A stretch of DNA of 64,000 nt from an uncultured Hyphomonas sp. (GTDB taxonomy: Bacteria > Pseudomonadota > Alphaproteobacteria > Caulobacterales > Hyphomonadaceae), in contig NZ_OY781472.1 of assembly GCF_963677035.1 (NCBI RefSeq), positions 3,315,658 through 3,379,657 on the forward strand, read 5' to 3'. Numbering within the stretch: the first letter of the stretch is position 1; each line of letters starts with the position of its first letter. Position numbers and translations under genes: made by a program. The notes below the pieces were generated by a model. The model saw only the letters and a program-made list of their open reading frames with translations. It was not told the origin of the DNA and made no database searches. Below, one piece after another: positions 36,134 to 45,435 of the stretch.

Positions 36134-37732
36134 TTAACCGAGCGTCTTGTCCGGCGCGCCCGGATCGGTGTTGGAACCGAACGTATCAACCGTCCCGACA
36201 TCTTCCACGGAATCGTCCGACAGCGTGTCCAGGTGCATCATCTTCGTCATGAAGGGCGCGGCGATCGCAAACAGAACGCCGACGCCGATCGCGAACCAGC
36301 CCACCTTGGTGTAGACCGAAAGGACCTGCCCCACGCCGTCACCCGCCCCCGAGGCCGTTGCCTGAGCAATGAGTGCCGCCACGGCATTGCCGGCGCCGGA
36401 TGCCAGGAACCACGCGCCCATCATCAGGCCGACCATGGAAGTAACCGACAGGCGCGTCATGGCCGACAGACCGACCGGGCTCATGCAAAGCTCACCAGTC
36501 GTGTGAAGCAGGTAGATCAGGAAGATGAAGATCACCGGCGTCATACTCCCGACGCTGGAACCGAATGCAAGCACAAGGAAACCGGCACCAAGCTGCATCA
36601 GCGCCAGAGCGAACTTCATCGGCGCACTCGGCTCCAGGCCTCTCTTGCCGAGCCAGACCCAAAGGCCGGCAAATACCGGACCAAGGGTCATGATGTACAA
36701 GGCGTTGATCGACTGAAACATCGACGCCGGGACTTCCCAGCCAAACAGGTTGCGGTCGACATGCTCATCCGTGAACAGGTTCAGCGAGGAACCCGCCTGC
36801 TCGAACAGACCCCAGAACAGAACGTTGGTAGAGATCAGGATCAGCGCAACGATGATCCGGTTTCGCTGGTGCGGGTTCAGCTTCGCCACCGCGCGCCAGA
36901 CAATGTAGAGATAGGTGACCGTCATGGCGATCAGCAGCAACGTATTCACCGTGCCCTGACTGCGCACGAGGAACCAGACGATGAAAGTCGTCGCGATTGC
37001 GCCCAGCCAGATCATATGCTCGCGGTTGAGCGGGCCGACCATCGGCGCAGAAAGCTTCACCGGATCGTTTGGCTCCCCCGCACCGCGCAGGGCGGGCTTG
37101 CCCCAGACAAAGACGACAAGCCCGAGCAGCATGCCGACACCGGCCGCGCCAAAGCCATAAGCCCAGCCAAAGGTCTCCCCCAGATACCCCGCGATGAGGG
37201 CCCCAAGGAACGCGCCGGTGTTGATACCGACATAAAAGATGGTGAAGGCCGAATCGCGCCGCGTATCCGTCTTTTTGTAGAGTGAACCAACGATTGTGGA
37301 GATGTTTGCCTTCAGGAAGCCAACCCCGACAATGATCAGCGCCAGGCTGAAATAGAATATGTTCAGGACACCTGCATCGGGCGCCTGTCCATCCAGGACC
37401 GGGTCCCCTTCCACCGCCATACCGAGGTGACCAAGTACGAGAAAAATGGCGCCGATCGTGACCGCCTTGCGGGCACCAAGGTATCTGTCGGCCAGGAAGC
37501 CGCCGATCACCGGCCCGATATAGACCAGCGTCGTGTAGGCGCCATATAGGCCATAGGCGGCTTCTCGATCAAACAGGAAATGCTTGGTCAGATAGAGAAC
37601 CAGCAGAGCCCGCATGCCATAGTAGGAAAAGCGCTCCCACATCTCAGCAAAGAACAGAACAAACAGCCCTGTTGGATGGCCCAGAAAGGTTTTCCCCTGC
37701 TCCTGGCCGGCAGCTATCGCGTTGTCGGTCAC
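36134..37732 (-). CDS. Proton-dependent oligopeptide transporter (POT/PTR2)
   Basis: The protein of about 532 residues has around fourteen hydrophobic helices. The family signature near the N-terminus, FFAEMWERFSYYGMRALL (E-x-x-E-R proton/peptide motif), is present, with GGFLADRYLGARKAV and NVLFWGLFEQAG later. POT transporters import di- and tripeptides with protons. I prefer the GTG at 37732 because GGGAGAG precedes it at good spacing; the upstream frame to 37789 is not required. It stands alone on the minus strand with its own terminator. Confidence 0.93.
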   Translation of the reverse strand: MTDNAIAAGQEQGKTFLGHPTGLFVLFFAEMWERFSYYGMRALLVLYLTKHFLFDREAAYGLYGAYTTLVYIGPVIGGFLADRYLGARKAVTIGAIFLVLGHLGMAVEGDPVLDGQAPDAGVLNIFYFSLALIIVGVGFLKANISTIVGSLYKKTDTRRDSAFTIFYVGINTGAFLGALIAGYLGETFGWAYGFGAAGVGMLLGLVVFVWGKPALRGAGEPNDPVKLSAPMVGPLNREHMIWLGAIATTFIVWFLVRSQGTVNTLLLIAMTVTYLYIVWRAVAKLNPHQRNRIIVALILISTNVLFWGLFEQAGSSLNLFTDEHVDRNLFGWEVPASMFQSINALYIMTLGPVFAGLWVWLGKRGLEPSAPMKFALALMQLGAGFLVLAFGSSVGSMTPVIFIFLIYLLHTTGELCMSPVGLSAMTRLSVTSMVGLMMGAWFLASGAGNAVAALIAQATASGAGDGVGQVLSVYTKVGWFAIGVGVLFAIAAPFMTKMMHLDTLSDDSVEDVGTVDTFGSNTDPGAPDKTLG

Positions 37733-37840
37733 CTGTTTCTCTCCCGTCAGCTTCCCTGAATTGCGCATATTGAGCTCGCTATGCAGCAAGGCTCAAGGCA
37801 GTTTCTGCTTTTTAGGGCGGATTAGAGGGAACGCTGTGCC

Positions 37841-39220
37841 CTAATAGGCCTTTTCCGTGAAAACGTGGCGCACGTCCCTGTTCCAGGGGCCGTAATAGCG
37901 TTCGAGCAGGCGTTCTGCAGGTGTTTTGCCGGAACGGGCAATCTCATCCAGCTCAGACAGGTAGCCCGTCTCGTTGTCACCAGATGCGGAGAGATTGTTG
38001 CGATTGCTGAGTCCGATTCGGGAAAGGTCCAGCATTTCCATAGCCAGGTCCTGCAGAGTGGCACCGCCCGGAATGGGTGTTCTGAGACCAAGTGTCCGGA
38101 CCGACTGGCGTATCGCTTCGCGCTCTGCCGCCGTCCATGTCTTCACGCGGTCCCACGCCGCATCGAGACAGGTCGGACAATAGAGCAGCCCTACCCAGAA
38201 CGCCGAGAAAGCACACAAGTGTGACCACGGCCCGGCGTCGGACCCGCGCATTTCCAGGAACCGCTTCAGGCGGACTTCCGGGAAGATGGTGGAAAGGTGA
38301 TCGACGAAGTCATCGAGCGCCGGCCGCTCGCCCGGCAGGATTTCAAGCTTGCCATCCATGAAATCCCGGAAGCTGAGGCCGCTGGCGTCCAGGTATTTTC
38401 CGCCCCGGCGCACGAAGTACATCGGCACGTCGAGGGCATAATCGACATAGCGCTCGAAGCCCATGCCGTCCTCGAATACGAAGGGCAGCATGCCCGTCCG
38501 GTCCGGGTCGGTGTCCGTCCAGATCTGTGACCGGTAGGACAGGAAGCCGTTCGGCCGGCCTTCCATGAAAGGCGAATTGGCAAACAGCGCCGTGCCCAGC
38601 GGCTGCAGTGCGAGCGCCACCCGGAACTTCTTCACCATGTCTGCTTCTGATTCGAAGTCGAGATTGGTCTGCACGGTGCAGGTCCGGAACATCATCTGGC
38701 GGCCAAGGCGCCCAACCTTGTCCATATACTCCATCATGATCTTGTAGCGGCCTTTCGGCATTACCGGCGTCTCGGCGAGGCTCCACAGCGGGCTGGCGCC
38801 CAGGCCGAGGAATGCAATTCCCAACGGATCGGCGATTTCGCGGACTTCCTCCAGATGCCGGCCAACTTCGGTACATGTCTGGTGGATCGTCTCCAGCGGC
38901 GCACCGGACAGTTCGAACTGGCCGCCCGGCTCAAGCGATACGCTGGCGCCATCGCGCTGCAATCCGATCAGTTTGCCGCCTTCCTCTATGGGATCCCAGC
39001 CGAACTGGTCTCTCAATCCCTCCAGCATGGCCAGCACGGAGGCCTTGCCGTCATAGGGCAGCGGCGCGAGATTCTCGCGCAGGAAGCCAAACTTCTCGTG
39101 TTCAGTCCCGATGCGCCAATCTGCGGCCGGCTTGTTCCCGGCCTCCAGATACGCAACGAGTTCATGCTTTCCCGCTATGCGCGGTGAGGTTTCGTCGATG
39201 TCCGACGTTGGCGTGGTCAT
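37841..39220 (-). CDS. gshA: Glutamate-cysteine ligase, class II (plant type)
   Basis: This 459-residue ligase makes gamma-glutamylcysteine, the first step to glutathione. Its type is that of plants and alphaproteobacteria rather than E. coli: WRIGTEHEKFGF near residue 35, LEPGGQFELSGAP, TVQTNLDFESE and MRGSDAGPW. No transit peptide is present. The ATG at 39220 has AGGGGG eight bases upstream; the frame extends eight codons further. The gshB gene is not in this window. A divergent gap (39221-39326) separates it from the DUF6891 gene. Confidence 0.95.
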   Translation of the reverse strand: MTTPTSDIDETSPRIAGKHELVAYLEAGNKPAADWRIGTEHEKFGFLRENLAPLPYDGKASVLAMLEGLRDQFGWDPIEEGGKLIGLQRDGASVSLEPGGQFELSGAPLETIHQTCTEVGRHLEEVREIADPLGIAFLGLGASPLWSLAETPVMPKGRYKIMMEYMDKVGRLGRQMMFRTCTVQTNLDFESEADMVKKFRVALALQPLGTALFANSPFMEGRPNGFLSYRSQIWTDTDPDRTGMLPFVFEDGMGFERYVDYALDVPMYFVRRGGKYLDASGLSFRDFMDGKLEILPGERPALDDFVDHLSTIFPEVRLKRFLEMRGSDAGPWSHLCAFSAFWVGLLYCPTCLDAAWDRVKTWTAAEREAIRQSVRTLGLRTPIPGGATLQDLAMEMLDLSRIGLSNRNNLSASGDNETGYLSELDEIARSGKTPAERLLERYYGPWNRDVRHVFTEKAY

Positions 39221-39326
39221 CCCAAACCCCCTATTGCGAACCATAATGAAGCTTGCAGATAAGGTTGTTTCGCTTGAACGCCAACCGCGTTAATCTCACG
39301 AATTAGTTTAACTTGAGAGTCCGCAG

Positions 39327-39965
39327 ATGACCAAGATGACAACCGATGAACGCGACGACCTGAAAATGTGGGCGCGTCTGCACGTTCGTGGCGGCTTTGA
39401 GCCGTTGGAGGAAATCGAGGAAATCCTGCTGGATTACGCGCAGGATTTTCGCAGCCCGCTCACCGAGCGCGATCGCCAGGTCGAGGTGCGTAACGCCCTC
39501 GTCCATGCCGTGTCCGCGCTCATTGAGGAGCAGGAGGCGTGGCAGGTCCTCACCGATTACGACCGTCTCGCCCTCGCCTTCGACATGCTGGAAGACGAAG
39601 GCATTGTCGCCCGCCAGCACTTTACCTGCTGCGGCACGTGCGGCGCTGCTGAAATCGGCATCGAAATGGATGACTTTCAGGACCTCTCCGGCCGCGAACC
39701 GAAGGGGTATGTCTTCTTCCACCAGCAGGATACCGAAAGCGCCGTGGAGAGCGGCAGCCTGTATATCAGCTATGGCGCAGCCGATGCGACCGCCTCACCG
39801 GAAGACAATGTGGCCATCGGCCAGCGCCTGCACGACACACTGCTGTCGGTTGGGCTGAAGCCGGTCTGGGACGGAAAGATCAATCACCGGGTCGGCCTCG
39901 CCATAGACTGGAAACGCCGCTGGGAAGGCGCCAGGCCGAGACCGATCAGGCGCTGGTTTTACTGA
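39327..39965 (+). CDS. DUF6891-type protein with a CC-x2-C motif
   Basis: The 212-residue soluble protein matches what I recall of the DUF6891 family: an acidic helical N-terminal half (1-95), then HFTCCGTCGAAEIG with Cys101, Cys102 and Cys105, then GYVFFHQQDTESAV and LYISYGAADA, and a Trp-rich end. No catalytic role is known. The cysteine cluster could bind metal or be redox active. It sits between gshA and a small exported-protein gene of opposite direction. An RBS is not obvious at the ATG. Confidence 0.78.
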   Translation: MTKMTTDERDDLKMWARLHVRGGFEPLEEIEEILLDYAQDFRSPLTERDRQVEVRNALVHAVSALIEEQEAWQVLTDYDRLALAFDMLEDEGIVARQHFTCCGTCGAAEIGIEMDDFQDLSGREPKGYVFFHQQDTESAVESGSLYISYGAADATASPEDNVAIGQRLHDTLLSVGLKPVWDGKINHRVGLAIDWKRRWEGARPRPIRRWFY

Positions 39966-39979
39966 GCCAGGCCGGCTTT

Positions 39980-40420
39980 TTATTCGAAATGCCGGATCAG
40001 CGTGTCGGACACGGGGCCTAATTCATAGTGCTTGTCGCAATCTGAAGCGGTCTTGAGCGTGCCAACGATGATTTCAGGAGTCATTGAAAACTCCGTCAGG
40101 GGCTCGTCGAACGACGTCATCGCCATCAACGCGTAAATCGTGTCGACGTCGTCCGGCGTCATCGCCGGATCTGAGTCGACCAATTCGAGCATCGTTGCTT
40201 CACGTGCTGAAAAGTCGAAGGCTTCAAATTCGTTGATTTGCCGTTTCCGGAGAGTTGATGGCGTCAGCGCTTCACTTCGCAGCTCGTTCAGTTGCCGGTA
40301 GATCGCCGCGCAGCCGACGGGATTGGCTTCGTCTTCCGCATAAGCCGGCGCCGCTGTCAGGCAGAGAAGGCCAGCCAGCAAGCCCCCGGACATAATGGCC
40401 CGCTTCCAATCTTGTTTCAT
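39980..40420 (-). CDS. Small exported protein of unknown function
   Basis: The 146-residue protein has a clear signal peptide (about 1-29, hydrophobic GGLLAGLLCLTAAPAYA, cleavage AYA-E). The mature part contains two cysteines (GCAAIY and DCDKH) that could form a disulfide, and is otherwise acidic and helical. I see no family match. The start is the ATG at 40420; a frame reaching 40441 adds seven unneeded codons. It is convergent with the DUF6891 gene (14 bp between stops) and follows rsmE on the same strand after a 77-bp gap. Confidence 0.75.
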   Translation of the reverse strand: MKQDWKRAIMSGGLLAGLLCLTAAPAYAEDEANPVGCAAIYRQLNELRSEALTPSTLRKRQINEFEAFDFSAREATMLELVDSDPAMTPDDVDTIYALMAMTSFDEPLTEFSMTPEIIVGTLKTASDCDKHYELGPVSDTLIRHFE

Positions 40421-40497
40421 GACTGCACCCCCGCGATTCATGCCCCTGAGAAAAAGTATTGGTCTCCCTGCGTCAAGACAGGCACCCCCGCTTTCGT

Positions 40498-41268
40498 TCA
40501 GCGCCAGTCCCCCTTCAGCGCCTGCCAGACAGAGAGCGCTGCAACAGCGGCTGTTTCTGCACGCAGGATACGCGGGCCAAGACTGACCGCGACGGCATCT
40601 TCCCGGCCACGAAGCCAGTCACGCTCTTCCGGGGTGAACCCGCCTTCCGGGCCGATGAGGATTGCGACCGGTGCCTCGCCGAGCCCTGCCAGCACGTCCG
40701 CAATGGGGCCTGCCCGGCCTGTCTCGCCGCCCCAGGGCGCATCTGTGTCGTCGCCCCGCTCATCACAGAAGATCACGACCGTTCCCGCCGCCAGCGCATC
40801 CAGCGCCGCGGCAAGCGGCTGAAGGTCTGTCACCTCCGGCAGGTCCAGCCTTTCGGTCTGTTCGGCGGCCTCCAGCACAATCTTGTGGAAACGGTCGAGC
40901 CGGACCGTGCGGGTCTGCGTCCGTTCCGTCAGAACCGGACAGATCTGCGCGGCCCCGAGTTCGGTCGCCTTTTCCACGATGAAATCCGTCTCTGCCTTTT
41001 TCACCGGGGCAAACAACAGGATAGGCGCACTGGCTGGCACGTCCGGCTGGGGGCGAACCCGGGATACCGGCTCAAGACTGGCACGTTTGCCCTGCACATT
41101 GGCGATCCGGGCAGCCCATTCGCCATCCCGGCCATTGAACACGCGCACGGCCGCCCCGATGCCCAAACGCAGGACTCGAAGCAGGTAATTCGATTGCGCA
41201 TCGTCCAGCGGAAAAGCTGCGCCTTCCGCCAGGTCCTGCGTCACAAACAGTCGGGGTATGGAACTCAT
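40498..41268 (-). CDS. rsmE: 16S rRNA (uracil-1498-N3)-methyltransferase
   Basis: The 256-residue protein has a PUA-like N-terminal RNA domain and a SPOUT methyltransferase domain. The family knot is read in VAILIGPEGGFTPEERDWL and SLGPRILRAETAAVAAL near the C-terminus. The usual EKATELGA motif is also present (VEKATELGAAQICPVLT). It methylates U1498 of 16S rRNA. It stands at the head of a minus-strand pair with the small exported-protein gene and is divergent from the aldehyde dehydrogenase. Confidence 0.95.
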   Translation of the reverse strand: MSSIPRLFVTQDLAEGAAFPLDDAQSNYLLRVLRLGIGAAVRVFNGRDGEWAARIANVQGKRASLEPVSRVRPQPDVPASAPILLFAPVKKAETDFIVEKATELGAAQICPVLTERTQTRTVRLDRFHKIVLEAAEQTERLDLPEVTDLQPLAAALDALAAGTVVIFCDERGDDTDAPWGGETGRAGPIADVLAGLGEAPVAILIGPEGGFTPEERDWLRGREDAVAVSLGPRILRAETAAVAALSVWQALKGDWR

Positions 41269-41317
41269 GGGCGGTGTATAGGCTTATACAGGGACAAGGT
41301 TAAGTCAGGAGCACGCC

Positions 41318-42691
41318 ATGCCAGACAAACAGGTGCAGTCAATCAACCCAGCGAATGGCGAGGTGATCGAAAGCTTCACGCCGCTCAACGCGTCGGGCAT
41401 CGAGTCCGCGCTGAGCAAAGCCGAGGAACGGTTCCTCAGCTGGCGGAACGTACCGCTGGCGGAGCGCGCCGAATTGCTGAACAGCGCGGCAGACATCCTG
41501 GACGCCAAAGCCTCCGAATATGCGCGCGACATCACGCTGGAGATGGGCAAACCCCTTGCCCAGGCTGAGGGTGAAGTAAAAAAATGCGCCACTGCCTGCC
41601 GTCACTATGCCGAACATGGCGCTGCCTATTTGCAGGATGAGACGATCCAGACCGACGCGCATCGCGCCTTTGTGCGCCACCTGCCCATGGGGCCTGTCCT
41701 GGCCGTGATGCCGTGGAATTACCCCTTCTGGCAGGTTTTCCGTTTCGCCGCGCCGGGCCTGATGGCAGGCAATGTGGGCCTGCTGAAGCACGCCTCCAAT
41801 GTCTGGCGGTCGGCCCTGAATATCGAAGACGTTTTCCGCCGCGCCGGTTTCCCGGATGGCTGTTTCCAGACGCTGCTGATCGGTTCCTCTGACGTCGAAG
41901 GTGTGATCCGCGACAATCGGGTGAAAGCCGTGACGCTGACCGGGTCCGGCCCTGCTGGGCGCAGCGTGGCCGCGATTGCCGGGGACAGCATCAAACCGAG
42001 CCTTCTGGAACTCGGCGGTTCGGACGCCTTCATAGTCATGCCGTCGGCCGATCTGGACAAGGCGGTGAAGACGGCGGTTACGGCCCGCACCCAGAATTCC
42101 GGTCAGTCCTGTATCGCCGCAAAGCGGTTCTTTGTGCACGCGGACATCCATGCTGAATTCAGCAAACGCTTCGTCGCCGCGTTCGACGCGCTTGAAGTGG
42201 GGGATCCGATGAAAGACGGCACGGACATCGGCCCGCTTGCCACAATCCAGATACGCGATGAGCTGGCAGACCAGGTTGACCGCTCCCTGCAGGGCGGCGC
42301 CGAAAGCCTGACGAAAGACCGGACGCTGCCCGGCAAAGGCGCCTGGATGGCACCTCAGATCCTTGCCGAAGCGCATTCCGGCACGCCCTCGACGGATGAG
42401 GAGATGTTCGGCCCTGTCGCCAATCTCTGGAAGGTCTCCAGCCTCGACGATGCCATCGCCCGCGCGAATCGCAGCGAGTTCGGCCTCGGTTCGGCCCTGT
42501 TCTCCAAGGAGGAGTCCGAAATCGACCAGGCCATAAACACGCTTGAAGCTGGCGCGACATTCATCAATTCCATGGTGGCTTCCGATCCGCGCCTGCCCTT
42601 TGGCGGCATCAAACAATCAGGCTATGGCCGGGAACTTGCAGCCGACGGGCTTCACGCCTTCATGAACCGCAAGACCGTCTCGGTGGCGTAA
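41318..42691 (+). CDS. NAD(P)-dependent aldehyde dehydrogenase, succinate-semialdehyde type
   Basis: The 457-residue dehydrogenase begins SINPANGEVIESFTPLN and follows the succinate-semialdehyde dehydrogenase pattern (PWNYPFWQVFRFAAPGLMAGN). The catalytic residues are Glu231 in ELGGSDAF and Cys265 in NSGQSCIAAKRF. It should oxidise succinate semialdehyde or a similar aldehyde to the acid. No transaminase gene lies nearby, so the pathway role (GABA degradation or other) is open. GGAGC precedes the ATG. Confidence 0.88.
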   Translation: MPDKQVQSINPANGEVIESFTPLNASGIESALSKAEERFLSWRNVPLAERAELLNSAADILDAKASEYARDITLEMGKPLAQAEGEVKKCATACRHYAEHGAAYLQDETIQTDAHRAFVRHLPMGPVLAVMPWNYPFWQVFRFAAPGLMAGNVGLLKHASNVWRSALNIEDVFRRAGFPDGCFQTLLIGSSDVEGVIRDNRVKAVTLTGSGPAGRSVAAIAGDSIKPSLLELGGSDAFIVMPSADLDKAVKTAVTARTQNSGQSCIAAKRFFVHADIHAEFSKRFVAAFDALEVGDPMKDGTDIGPLATIQIRDELADQVDRSLQGGAESLTKDRTLPGKGAWMAPQILAEAHSGTPSTDEEMFGPVANLWKVSSLDDAIARANRSEFGLGSALFSKEESEIDQAINTLEAGATFINSMVASDPRLPFGGIKQSGYGRELAADGLHAFMNRKTVSVA

Positions 42692-42753
42692 CCACTCCCC
42701 TGAAACGTGCAATCCCCTGTCCGTCGGCAAAATCCGCGCTATAAGCCGCGCAG

Positions 42754-43884
42754 ATGACCGAGACCCTGATCTCTCCTGCCGACAGCGCTCTGCCGGGCTG
42801 GCTGTCCCGCCTGCCTCCGGGCATGCGCCCCTATGCCATGCTGGCACGGTGGGACAGGCCTGTGGGCATCTGGCTGCTGTACCTGCCCTGCCTGATCGGA
42901 CTTGCCTTCGAGCGGGTGCGGACGGGGCTCTACCTCACTGATTTCATCTGGGCTGTCCTGTTTCTGATCGGCGCCGTCGCCATGCGCGGGGCGGGGTGCA
43001 CCTGGAACGACATCACAGACCGCGACATCGATGCGAAAGTGGAACGCACCGCGCTTCGCCCGCTGGCGGCCGGCCTGGTCAGCCTGCGGGAAGCCCATGT
43101 CTTTCTGGGCATACAGCTGGCGGTGGGCTTCCTTGTCTGGCTCTGCCTGCCCGGCGACGCCAAGATCATTGCCCTGCTCTCCATTCCGCTGGTCGCCGCT
43201 TATCCTTTCATGAAGCGGGTCACCTGGTGGCCGCAGGCCTGGCTCGGGGCGACGTTCAACTGGGGCGCCCTGGTAGGTGTCGCCGTGGCTGGCAGCATCG
43301 GGTTTCCCGCGATCCTGCTCTATATCGGCCTTGGCTGCTGGACGGTGGCCTATGACACGATCTACGCCCTGCAAGACCGGGAAGACGATGCCATGATCGG
43401 CGTCAAATCCACGGCCCGTCTCTTCGGAAACCATGCCGCGCTCTACAGTTTCGGCTTCTTCATCATCGCCGCAGCCCTCATTGCAGCCGCCTCAGGCCTG
43501 CAGGGCGCCGGCCGCATGGGCGCCGTCACCTCCCTCGCCTTCCTCGGCCATACGACGTCACAGATCTCACGGCTGCATCGCCATGGGGAAGACGTCGCGC
43601 TCGCCGTTTTCAAGTCAAATGTCTGGACCGGTGCGCTGGTCGCCGCCGGCCTGACCCTGTCTGCCATGATGCCGGCCCCCACCCCCAGCACGATATTCTC
43701 CGGACCGGAAATCGTGCCCGACGGCAAGCCGGACAAGGTGTCCCTGCCCTTCGGGCTGGAACTGAAGAAAGGGCCCCACCAGCCCGGACTGCAGGAAACC
43801 TGGCTGGCCAGCGAGGTGCGCCGCACACTGGAACGTGATGGCTATGTCTTCCCTGACGCCCCGGAAACGCCAGACGAACCGTGA
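42754..43884 (+). CDS. ubiA: 4-hydroxybenzoate polyprenyltransferase (UbiA) with extended C-terminus
   Basis: UbiA joins the polyprenyl tail to 4-hydroxybenzoate in ubiquinone synthesis in the inner membrane. The aspartate-rich motifs NDITDRDIDAKVERTALRP (about residues 87-105) and YALQDREDDAMIGVKST bind the prenyl diphosphate. Nine hydrophobic helices are visible. The protein is 376 residues; homologues are usually near 290-320. From about residue 300 a hydrophilic tail (LPFGLELKKGPHQPG and onward) is added. The dsbA gene follows with a GTG overlapping its stop. Confidence 0.93.
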   Translation: MTETLISPADSALPGWLSRLPPGMRPYAMLARWDRPVGIWLLYLPCLIGLAFERVRTGLYLTDFIWAVLFLIGAVAMRGAGCTWNDITDRDIDAKVERTALRPLAAGLVSLREAHVFLGIQLAVGFLVWLCLPGDAKIIALLSIPLVAAYPFMKRVTWWPQAWLGATFNWGALVGVAVAGSIGFPAILLYIGLGCWTVAYDTIYALQDREDDAMIGVKSTARLFGNHAALYSFGFFIIAAALIAAASGLQGAGRMGAVTSLAFLGHTTSQISRLHRHGEDVALAVFKSNVWTGALVAAGLTLSAMMPAPTPSTIFSGPEIVPDGKPDKVSLPFGLELKKGPHQPGLQETWLASEVRRTLERDGYVFPDAPETPDEP

Positions 43885-43916
43885 CGGCGCCAGCAGGATG
43901 GCATAAGGTAGCGCCC

Positions 43917-44576
43917 ATGCCTGTTGTTATTGAAATGGTTTCCGATCTCGTCTGCCCCTGGTGCTGGCTCGGCAAGCGCCGCATCGAAACGGCCATCGCC
44001 ATGGTGCCGGACGTGGAAGTAGAACTGCTGTTCCGCCCTTATGAGCTCGACCCGTCCATTCCGGCGGGCGGGGTCGACTACAAGGAATACATGCGCAAGG
44101 CGTTCAGCTCGCCAGAAGCGAAAGAACGCTCCGGCGCCATGCGCCAGGCGCTGATCGATTATGGCGAGGCAGAGGATATTCCCTACCGCTTCGACGAGAT
44201 CAGCTGGCGCCCGAACAGCCTGGATGCCCACCGCCTCGTCCATTGGGCTCAGGGTCAGAACAAAGGGCCCGCCGCCAAGGAAGCGCTGTTCCGCGCCTTC
44301 TTCCACGACGGACGCGATATTGGCGACCATGGCGTTCTGGTGGACATTGCCCGCCAGATCGATCTCGACACCACAATCGTGGCAGACCTTCTTCCTACGG
44401 ATGCTGATGTCGAAACTGTCCGCACCGAAGAGAAATTCTTCCGGGAAGTCGGCATCACCGGCGTGCCCACCTATATCGCCAACCGGCAGTTCGCAGCCCA
44501 GGGCGCAGAAACGCCTGAAAAACTTGCTCGCTTCATCCGCCATGCTGCCGAACATCCGCCCGCCGAATCAACATGA
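43917..44576 (+). CDS. DsbA-family thiol oxidoreductase (FrnE-like, cytoplasmic)
   Basis: The 219-residue protein is of the DsbA/FrnE branch: VSDLVCPWCWLGKRRIE carries the CPWC active site (residues about 14-17), and GITGVPTYI is the cis-proline loop. No signal peptide is present, so it acts in the cytoplasm, where FrnE-type proteins may isomerise disulfides or handle oxidative stress. I take the ATG at 43917, which has AAGG eight bases upstream; a GTG at 43881 overlaps the ubiA stop. Its stop overlaps the crotonase start (ATGA). Confidence 0.9.
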   Translation: MPVVIEMVSDLVCPWCWLGKRRIETAIAMVPDVEVELLFRPYELDPSIPAGGVDYKEYMRKAFSSPEAKERSGAMRQALIDYGEAEDIPYRFDEISWRPNSLDAHRLVHWAQGQNKGPAAKEALFRAFFHDGRDIGDHGVLVDIARQIDLDTTIVADLLPTDADVETVRTEEKFFREVGITGVPTYIANRQFAAQGAETPEKLARFIRHAAEHPPAEST

Positions 44577-45364
44577 GCGACCTGGTCCGTACCGAGATTG
44601 ATGGCCGGATTGCCATTGTCCGGTTCGATACCGGCGCGCGGGCCAATGCCCTCAGCCAGCAATTGATGCAGGACCTGACAGAGGCGGCGCTCCAATTTCA
44701 TGATGCACCGGAAATCTCGACCGTTATTCTGAGCGGGCGGGACGACCAGTTTTCGATGGGCGCCGACCTGAAAGATCCGGCCGGGACATCTGCAGCCAAA
44801 TCCTCCCTCCGGGAACGGAGAATCCTACTGCGCCGCGGTCCGCGTATGTGCGAGGCGTGGGAGAATATCGACGCTCTGACCATCTGCGCCGTCGAAGGCT
44901 GGTGTGTCGGCGGTGGCGTGGCACTGGCGACAGCCTGCGACCTGCGCGTCGCCGCCGAGAATTCCGTCTTCTACGTGCCGGAAGTCGAGCGCGGCATGAA
45001 TATGAGCTGGGGCTCCATCCCCCGTTTCGTGGCGCTGGTCGGTCCGGCCCGGGCCAAGCGGATCGCCGGGCTTTGCGAAAAGATTGACGCGGCCACGGCC
45101 TTCAACTGGGGGCTTGCCGACCATGTCGTGCCCGCCGGAACGGCCATGCATAAGGCACATGAAGTCGCCGCAGCTGCCTCTCGCCTGCCACCGACGGCCC
45201 TGAAAATGGTCAAGCAGGATGTGAACGTGGCGGCCCACGCCCTGGCAAAGGCCACAGCCCACCGGGATCTGGAAGCCTTCGCGCTGCTCCAGCGTTCGGA
45301 CGATTTCCGGGAAGGCATCAAAGCCTTTTTCGAAGGCCGCGACCCGGAATTCACGGGCGACTGA
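44573..45364 (+). CDS. Enoyl-CoA hydratase/isomerase (crotonase) family protein
   Basis: The 263-residue protein has the crotonase fold. Oxyanion-hole residues are in QFSMGADLKD and EGWCVGGGVALATACDLRV. The position of the first catalytic glutamate of a true hydratase falls in EVERGMNMSWGSIPRFVALVG; Glu-Val-Glu is present, but the second site is unclear, so the reaction could be hydration, isomerisation or hydrolysis of an acyl-CoA. It overlaps dsbA by four bases, completing the ubiA-dsbA-crotonase run. Confidence 0.88.
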   Translation: MSDLVRTEIDGRIAIVRFDTGARANALSQQLMQDLTEAALQFHDAPEISTVILSGRDDQFSMGADLKDPAGTSAAKSSLRERRILLRRGPRMCEAWENIDALTICAVEGWCVGGGVALATACDLRVAAENSVFYVPEVERGMNMSWGSIPRFVALVGPARAKRIAGLCEKIDAATAFNWGLADHVVPAGTAMHKAHEVAAAASRLPPTALKMVKQDVNVAAHALAKATAHRDLEAFALLQRSDDFREGIKAFFEGRDPEFTGD

Positions 45365-45384
45365 TCCTGACCGCCAGCCAATAA

Positions 45385-45411
45385 AAAACGCCGCCCGTTT
45401 CGGGGCGGCGT
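45385..45411 (-). terminator. Bidirectional terminator between crotonase and ATP synthase genes
   Basis: ACGCCGCCC (45388-45396) pairs with GGGCGGCGT (45403-45411). Read on the minus strand it is followed by a run of six T, so it ends the atpHAGDC transcript. On the plus strand it is followed by CTTC and may also stop the crotonase message. Confidence 0.85.
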
Positions 45412-45435
45412 CTTCAATTCGATTACGGCGTCACC

